Shown: in pieces, positions 58,051 to 64,000 of the stretch
Layout of the letters: every line of letters starts with the position of its first letter
Numbering within the stretch: position 1 is the first letter of the stretch
DNA from: Mycolicibacterium sp. S2-37
GTDB lineage: Bacteria; Actinomycetota; Actinomycetes; Mycobacteriales; Mycobacteriaceae
NCBI RefSeq assembly: GCF_017352375.1
Contig: NZ_JAFEVR010000006.1
Location: 186,001-250,000, forward strand
Length of the DNA: 64,000 nucleotides
Reading direction: 5' to 3'
The notes under the pieces: generated by a model
Database searches by the model: none
What the model saw: only the letters and a program-made list of their open reading frames with translations
What the model was told of the DNA's origin: nothing
Made by a program: the position numbers and the translations under genes

Positions 58051-59208
58051 GTGGCACGCGACTATTACGGCCTGCTCGGGGTGAGCAAGGGTGCGAGCGA
58101 TCAGGAGATCAAACGCGCCTATCGCAGACTCGCCCGCGAGTTGCATCCCGATGTCAACCCCGACGAACAGGCCCAGGCGCGCTTCCAGGAGATCAGCGCC
58201 GCCTACGAGGTGCTCTCGGATCCGGAGAAGCGGCGTATCGTCGACCTCGGCGGCGACCCACTGGAGGGTGCAGGCGCGTCCACCAACGGCTTCCCCGGCG
58301 GCTTCGGTGGGCTGGGCGACGTGTTCGAGGCGTTCTTCGGTGGCGGCGGGGCCGGCTCGCGCGGACCGATCGGACGGGTCCGGCCGGGTTCGGATTCCCT
58401 GCTGCGCATGCGTCTGGACCTCGCCGAATGCGCCACCGGTGTGACCAAGCAGGTCACCGTCGACACGGCCGTGCTGTGCGACCTGTGCCACGGCAAGGGC
58501 ACCCACGGCGACTCGACACCGAGCACGTGTGACACCTGCGGCGGCCGCGGTGAGATCCAGACGGTGCAGCGCTCGCTGCTCGGTCAGGTGATGACCTCAC
58601 GGCCGTGTCCGGTCTGCGGTGGTGTCGGCGAGGTCATCACCGACCCGTGTAACCGCTGCGGCGGCGACGGCCGGGTGCGCGCCCGCCGCGAGATCAGCGT
58701 CAAGATCCCCGCGGGCGTCGGTGACGGCATGCGGGTGCGGCTGGCCGCTCAGGGCGAGGTCGGCCCCGGTGGTGGCCCCGCAGGCGACCTCTATGTCGAG
58801 GTGCACGAGAAGCCGCACGACATCTTCCTGCGCGACGGCGACGACCTGCACTGCACGGTGTCGGTGCCGATGTTCGACGCGGCGCTGGGCACCTCGGTCA
58901 CCGTCGAGGGCATCATCGAGGGCCCGGTCGAGATCATCGTGCCGCCCGGTACCCAGCCCGGGGCGGTGACCACCCTGCGCGGGCACGGTATGCCGCATCT
59001 GCGCTCAGGGGTCCGCGGCGATCTGCACGCCCACATCGACGTGGTCATCCCGACGCGGCTGGACCACACCGACGCCGAACTGCTGCGCCAGCTCAAAGAG
59101 CACCGCGCCCGCGACGTCGCCGAGGTGCGATCGACGTCGGCGTCATCGGGCACGCACTCGGGCGGCGGCCTGTTCAGCCGGTTGCGCGAGACGTTCACCG
59201 GCCGCTGA
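58051..59208 (+). CDS. dnaJ2: DnaJ2 co-chaperone
   Basis: A 385-residue type I J-protein. J domain at residues 1-65 with the HPD motif (ELHPDVNP), a Gly/Phe-rich stretch ([20 protein letters not shown]), four CxxCxGxG zinc repeats ([32 protein letters not shown]) and the C-terminal substrate-binding domains. It delivers unfolded proteins to DnaK and stimulates its ATPase. GTG start 58051 with AAAGG upstream. Confidence 0.95.
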   Translation: MARDYYGLLGVSKGASDQEIKRAYRRLARELHPDVNPDEQAQARFQEISAAYEVLSDPEKRRIVDLGGDPLEGAGASTNGFPGGFGGLGDVFEAFFGGGGAGSRGPIGRVRPGSDSLLRMRLDLAECATGVTKQVTVDTAVLCDLCHGKGTHGDSTPSTCDTCGGRGEIQTVQRSLLGQVMTSRPCPVCGGVGEVITDPCNRCGGDGRVRARREISVKIPAGVGDGMRVRLAAQGEVGPGGGPAGDLYVEVHEKPHDIFLRDGDDLHCTVSVPMFDAALGTSVTVEGIIEGPVEIIVPPGTQPGAVTTLRGHGMPHLRSGVRGDLHAHIDVVIPTRLDHTDAELLRQLKEHRARDVAEVRSTSASSGTHSGGGLFSRLRETFTGR

Positions 59209-59223
59209 CGCCGGCCGAATCGG

Positions 59224-59976
59224 ATGAGCGCGGCGCTCTTCTACGTCGACTCCGTACCCGAACCCGGGCAGTCGGTCCTCGTCGACGGAGACGAGGGCTT
59301 TCATGCCGCCACCGTGCGGCGCACCCGCGCCGGGGAGCAACTGGACCTCGGGGACGGCGCCGGCGCGGTGGCCCGATGCGTCGTCACCGACGTCGCGAAG
59401 GGCCGGCTGAGCGCACGCGTACTCGAGCGCCGCACCGTCGCCCCCTCCGTACCCGCGGTGACCGTGGTGCAGGCGATCCCGAAATCCGATCGCGGCGAAT
59501 TGGCGGTCGAGCTCGCCACCGAAGCCGGCGCCGACGCGGTCGTGGCATGGCAGGCCGCCCGCTGCGTGGCGCGGTGGGAGTCCGCTGCCAAGGTGGACAA
59601 GGGGCTGCGCCGCTGGGGGGCGGTGGCGCGCTCCGCAGCGCGACAGTCCCGCCGCGCCTACATCCCACCGGTCACCGGCGTGCTGACGACGACCGACCTG
59701 ACCCGCCGCATCGCAGCCGAGGTGGCCGCGGGGGCGACCGTGCTCGCATTGCACGAGTCGGCCAGCGGACCGCTCAGCGGCATCCCGTTGGCCGGTGCGG
59801 CCGCGCTGGTGCTGGTCGTCGGACCGGAGGGCGGCATCAGCGACGACGAGGTGACGGCGCTGACCGCGGCGGGCGCCCATACCGTCCGGCTCGGGCCGAC
59901 CGTGCTGCGCACCTCCACCGCCGCGGCGGTGGCGCTAGGGGCGCTGGGCGTGCTCACCCCGCGCTGGCAGCAGTAG
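59224..59976 (+). CDS. rsmE: RsmE, 16S rRNA m3U1498 methyltransferase
   Basis: A 250-residue SPOUT-class methyltransferase. N-terminal PUA-like domain ([20 protein letters not shown]), central [20 protein letters not shown], and the knot/SAM-binding C-terminus [20 protein letters not shown] and [13 protein letters not shown]. It methylates U1498 in the decoding region of 16S rRNA. It follows dnaJ2 by 15 bases. Its last 42 bases overlap the end of the convergent DUF998-like gene. Confidence 0.94.
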   Translation: MSAALFYVDSVPEPGQSVLVDGDEGFHAATVRRTRAGEQLDLGDGAGAVARCVVTDVAKGRLSARVLERRTVAPSVPAVTVVQAIPKSDRGELAVELATEAGADAVVAWQAARCVARWESAAKVDKGLRRWGAVARSAARQSRRAYIPPVTGVLTTTDLTRRIAAEVAAGATVLALHESASGPLSGIPLAGAAALVLVVGPEGGISDDEVTALTAAGAHTVRLGPTVLRTSTAAAVALGALGVLTPRWQQ

Positions 59977-60543
59977 CACCGCCGCGGCGAGCAGCTGCCA
60001 CGCGAAGATCGGATAGACCGCGGCGCGCTCCCACACCGCGGCGGGCAGCACCTGCGCGCCGGTCCACGCCTGGGCGACCAGGGCCGCGGTGCTCACCAGC
60101 CCGGCCGTCCCGAGCAGGCGGGAGGTGAGCCGGTATGTCCGACCCGGACGCAGTCCGGCGCCCGCGACCGCGGCGGCATTGCCGCCCACGATCGCCAACG
60201 CCGCCCCGGCCACGTGCAGCGGACCCGCGCCGGCGTGGACCGTCGCGACCAGGACGTTGCCGGCCGCGTTCGCCGCGGCGAACACGGTCAGCAACGGTGT
60301 GCGGCGGCGCTGGGCCAGCACCGCGCCGAGCAGGAACATCGCCCCCTGCACCCCGAAGGCGACGTTCATCAGCGCGGCCAGCGGCCGGCCGGGGACGCCG
60401 AGGTCGCTGATCACGTCGTGGGCGTAGTGGTACTCGCCCCCGGAGGCCGCCGCGGAGGCGGCCTCGACACCGAGGTAGACCACCGCGCCGACGATCCACG
60501 CGGCGGCGGCGGCGCGGGGCAGGTAGCTCGAGGGCGCCGGCAT
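59935..60543 (-). CDS. DUF998-family membrane protein
   Basis: A 202-residue protein with about six transmembrane helices (starting [19 protein letters not shown]). The segment [20 protein letters not shown] is the DUF998 signature after helix 1. No enzymatic function is known for the family. The 3' end overlaps rsmE by 42 bases on the opposite strand. Confidence 0.82.
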   Translation of the reverse strand: MPAPSSYLPRAAAAAWIVGAVVYLGVEAASAAASGGEYHYAHDVISDLGVPGRPLAALMNVAFGVQGAMFLLGAVLAQRRRTPLLTVFAAANAAGNVLVATVHAGAGPLHVAGAALAIVGGNAAAVAGAGLRPGRTYRLTSRLLGTAGLVSTAALVAQAWTGAQVLPAAVWERAAVYPIFAWQLLAAAVLLLPARGEHAQRP

Positions 60544-60601
60544 ATGAGTGGCCAGGTATACCAGCGGGGCTTAAGGAGTGGGACAGCGTGGTACCCGGCG
60601 G

Positions 60602-60607
60602 TAGACT
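60602..60607 (+). promoter_or_regulatory. -10 element for phoH
   Basis: TAGACT fits TANNNT and lies 65 bases before the phoH GTG. The 129-base gap 60544-60672 holds nothing else that I recognise. Confidence 0.35.
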
Positions 60608-60672
60608 GGCCGACGGCAGCAGCACCGGCCGCGCCGCCACCCGACAACACGAAAGCAGGCAGAACACCGCAC

Positions 60673-61713
<1,041 letters not shown>

Positions 61714-61718
61714 GCGAC

Positions 61719-62255
61719 ATGAGTATCGAGGTGTCCAACGAATCCGGTATCGACGTCTCCGAAGAGGAACTGATCAGCGTCGCCCGGTTCGTGATCGGAA
61801 AGATGAAGGTGCACCCGGCCGCGGAGCTGTCGATGGTGCTGCTCGACACGTCGTCGATGGCCGATCTGCACATGCGGTGGATGGACCTGCCGGGACCCAC
61901 AGATGTGATGAGCTTCCCGATGGACGAGCTCGAGCCCGGCGGAAGGCCCGATGCGCCGGACCCGGGGCCCGCGATGCTCGGCGACATCGTGCTGTGTCCG
62001 GAGTTCGCCGCCAAACAGGCTGAGACGGCAGGACATTCACTCGGCCACGAACTCGCGTTGCTCACCGTGCACGGCGTTCTGCATCTTCTCGGCTACGACC
62101 ACGCCGAACCCGATGAGGAGAAGGAGATGTTCGCCCTGCAGCGCGAACTGCTCGAGGAGTGGGTGGCCGAACAGGTCGAGGCCTACCATCAGGATCGCCA
62201 GATCGAGCGGGACCGCCGCTTGCTGGACAGATCCCGACACTTCGACACACCGTGA
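61719..62255 (+). CDS. ybeY: YbeY, endoribonuclease for rRNA maturation
   Basis: A 178-residue metalloprotein. The zinc-binding motif [11 protein letters not shown] is near residue 114, and the preceding [11 protein letters not shown] and [12 protein letters not shown] are family hallmarks. YbeY takes part in 16S rRNA 3'-end processing and ribosome quality control. It lies 5 bases after phoH, and its stop overlaps the next start (GTGA at 62252). Confidence 0.95.
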   Translation: MSIEVSNESGIDVSEEELISVARFVIGKMKVHPAAELSMVLLDTSSMADLHMRWMDLPGPTDVMSFPMDELEPGGRPDAPDPGPAMLGDIVLCPEFAAKQAETAGHSLGHELALLTVHGVLHLLGYDHAEPDEEKEMFALQRELLEEWVAEQVEAYHQDRQIERDRRLLDRSRHFDTP

Positions 62256-63565
62256 ACGGGGTTCCGCAGCTCGTCGGCGCCATCGTCCTGGTCGCGTTGG
62301 GCGGCCTGTTCGCCGCGATCGACGCCGCGCTGAGCACGGTGTCGATGGCCCGCGTCGAAGAACTCGTGCGTGAGGAACGGCCGGGTGCGGTGCGGCTCTC
62401 GCGGGTGATGAACGAGCGGCCGCGGTTCATCAACCTCATCGTGCTGCTGCGGATCAGCTGCGAGGTGACCGCGACCGTACTGCTGGCCGCTTATCTGGAC
62501 GGGCATCTCGGCGTCAGCTGGGGGCTGGCCGCGGCCGCGGGCATCATGGCGGTCGTCAGCTTCGTCGCTGTCGGCGTCGGTCCGCGCACACTCGGCCGGC
62601 AGCACGCATATCCGATCGCGCTCTACACCGCCCTTCCGCTGCAGGCGATCTCCATACTGCTGCTGCCCATCAGCCGGCTGCTGGTGCTGATCGGCAACGC
62701 GCTGACCCCGGGCCGCGGCTTCCGGCACGGGCCGTTCGCCTCCGAGATCGAGCTCCGCGAGGTCGTCGACCTGGCCCAGCAGCGCGGCGTGGTCGCCGAC
62801 GACGAGCGCCGGATGATCCAGTCGGTGTTCGAACTCGGTGACACCCCGGCGCGTGAGGTGATGGTGCCGCGCACCGAGATGGTGTGGATCGAGAAGGACA
62901 AGACGGCCGGTCAGGCCACCTCGTTGGCCGTGCGCAGCGGGCACTCCCGGATTCCGGTGATCGGGGAGAACGTCGATGACGTCGTGGGCGTGGTCTACCT
63001 CAAGGACCTCGTCCAGCAGACGTATTACTCGGTCAACGGCGGCAGGGACACCAATGTCGCGCAGGTGATGCGGCCTGCGGTGTTCGTGCCGGACTCCAAA
63101 CCGCTCGACGAACTGCTCCGCGAGATGCAGCGCGATCGCTACCACATGGCGCTGCTCGTCGACGAATACGGCGCCATCGCCGGACTGGTCACCATCGAGG
63201 ACGTGCTCGAGGAGATCGTCGGGGAGATCGCCGACGAGTACGACACCGATGAGGTCGCGCCTGTCGAGGAACTCGGCGACGGGCAGTACCGGGTGTCGGC
63301 CCGGCTGCCGATCGAGGATCTCAGCGAGCTCTACGACATCCAGGTCAACGAGGACCTCGACGTCGACACCGTCGGTGGCCTCGTCGCCCTCGAGCTGGGC
63401 CGCGTGCCGCTGCCCGGTGCCGAGGTGACCTGGGACGGGCTGCGGCTGCGGGCCGAAGGCGGTCCCGATCACCGCGGTCGCGTGCGCATCGGCACCGTGT
63501 TGATCAGCCCGACCGAATCCGACGAGGACGACGACGAGAGTGAACCGGAGGAGCGCGGTGCCTGA
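62252..63565 (+). CDS. DUF21/CBS/CorC-domain membrane protein
   Basis: A 437-residue hemolysin-family protein (Rv2366c equivalent). N-terminal DUF21 domain with about four helices ([20 protein letters not shown] first), a CBS pair (about residues 205-325, [36 protein letters not shown]) and a CorC domain (from about 345, with the acidic [11 protein letters not shown] linker). Probably Mg2+/Co2+ export. The C-terminal tail is very acidic ([11 protein letters not shown]). GTG 62252 overlaps the ybeY stop. Confidence 0.9.
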   Translation: MNGVPQLVGAIVLVALGGLFAAIDAALSTVSMARVEELVREERPGAVRLSRVMNERPRFINLIVLLRISCEVTATVLLAAYLDGHLGVSWGLAAAAGIMAVVSFVAVGVGPRTLGRQHAYPIALYTALPLQAISILLLPISRLLVLIGNALTPGRGFRHGPFASEIELREVVDLAQQRGVVADDERRMIQSVFELGDTPAREVMVPRTEMVWIEKDKTAGQATSLAVRSGHSRIPVIGENVDDVVGVVYLKDLVQQTYYSVNGGRDTNVAQVMRPAVFVPDSKPLDELLREMQRDRYHMALLVDEYGAIAGLVTIEDVLEEIVGEIADEYDTDEVAPVEELGDGQYRVSARLPIEDLSELYDIQVNEDLDVDTVGGLVALELGRVPLPGAEVTWDGLRLRAEGGPDHRGRVRIGTVLISPTESDEDDDESEPEERGA

Positions 63566-63875
63566 ACTCGATGCCGAGGACGCGAAGCTGGTGACGCTGG
63601 CGCGCGGTGCGATGGGCCGTGCGGAGGCGCCCAGCGGGGCGGCGGTACGTGATCTCGACGGCCGGACCTACGCCGGTGCACCCGTCGGTCTGGCCGCCCT
63701 GCAGCTGACGGCGTTGCAGGCCGCGGTGGCGGCGGCGGTGTCCAGTGGTGCGGCCGGGTTGGAGGCGGCGGTGCTGGTGGGCGGATCGGCGGACGACGCC
63801 GGGGTCGCGGCGGTGCGTGAACTCTCGGCCGATGCCGCGATCATCGTCACCGACCGCGCGGGCACCGTGCAGTGA
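63558..63875 (+). CDS. Cytidine deaminase-like protein
   Basis: A 105-residue protein between the CBS gene and era, as Rv2365c in M. tuberculosis. It has the general cytidine-deaminase fold pattern ([20 protein letters not shown], then [20 protein letters not shown]), but the zinc-binding HAE and PCxxC residues of true cytidine deaminases are not visible, so it is probably catalytically inactive or altered. GTG 63558 has GGAGG 7 bases upstream; GTG 63540 is less likely. It overlaps the upstream gene by 8 bases and era by GTGA. Confidence 0.75.
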   Translation: MPELDAEDAKLVTLARGAMGRAEAPSGAAVRDLDGRTYAGAPVGLAALQLTALQAAVAAAVSSGAAGLEAAVLVGGSADDAGVAAVRELSADAAIIVTDRAGTVQ

Positions 63876-64000
63876 GCGAATTCCGTTCCGGCTTCGTCTG
63901 TTTCGTCGGCAGACCCAACACCGGTAAGTCCACTCTGACCAACGCGCTGGTCGGGTCGAAGGTGGCGATCACGTCGAACCGGCCGCAGACCACCCGGCAC
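63872..64000 (+). CDS. era: Era GTPase, 5' part
   Basis: The first 43 codons of the Era GTPase, which binds 16S rRNA and assists 30S assembly. The P-loop GRPNTGKST (residues 13-21) and the switch region [11 protein letters not shown] are complete; the rest lies past the window end. GTG 63872 overlaps the previous stop (GTGA). Confidence 0.93.
   Translation, partial: MSEFRSGFVCFVGRPNTGKSTLTNALVGSKVAITSNRPQTTRH

Overview
The window is high-GC actinobacterial DNA, almost certainly from a Mycobacterium/Mycolicibacterium species. The evidence is a complete mycobactin (mbt) siderophore cluster, followed by the block hrcA - dnaJ2 - rsmE - phoH - ybeY - CBS-domain protein - cytidine deaminase-like - era, with sulfate uptake and reduction genes on the other side. 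This is the gene neighbourhood known from the M. tuberculosis Rv2364c-Rv2402 region, running in the opposite direction. Genes are densely packed, and many neighbours overlap by 4 bases (ATGA or GTGA).

Layout. 1-5.4 kb: two PknH-sensor-like secreted proteins, a wrecked maleylpyruvate-isomerase-like gene, an ANTAR protein, a GH15 trehalase, a flavin monooxygenase and two tiny membrane proteins. 5.4-9.4 kb: sulfate ABC importer operon subI-cysT-cysW-cysA behind a short cysteine-rich leader ORF. 9.4-11.7 kb: a pair of DUF21/CBS membrane proteins. 11.9-15.3 kb: sulfite reductase (sirA), APS reductase (cysH) and sirohydrochlorin chelatase, again behind a cysteine-rich leader ORF. 15.3-16.8 kb: a YdeI-like protein and hemW.

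16.8-34.6 kb is an accessory stretch between hemW and mbtA. It starts with a 1.7-kaa iterative type I polyketide synthase of 6-methylsalicylate-synthase architecture (KS-AT-TH/DH-KR-ACP) with an IdeR-type iron box at its 5' end, followed by a SRPBCC protein. Then come an SDR and two catabolic operons. One is IclR-controlled: a TIM-barrel-like unknown, acylating acetaldehyde dehydrogenase, 4-hydroxy-2-oxovalerate aldolase and an APC permease. The other is TetR-controlled: an aldehyde dehydrogenase, a small barrel protein, a PYROXD2-like flavoprotein and an IlvD/Edd dehydratase. The stretch ends with a truncated DUF222/HNH (13E12-type) remnant touching mbtA.

35.2-56.5 kb: mbtA runs divergently from mbtB-TE-mbtC-mbtD-mbtE-mbtF-mbtG-mbtH, with two iron boxes on the two promoters. 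The salicylate synthase mbtI and the mbtJ esterase, which flank mbtA in M. tuberculosis, are absent from the window. With the iron box on the polyketide synthase, the simplest reading is that this organism builds mycobactin on a 6-methylsalicyl rather than a salicyl cap. That is an inference, and it is the most interesting point in the window. 56.5-64 kb is the conserved housekeeping block, ending inside era.
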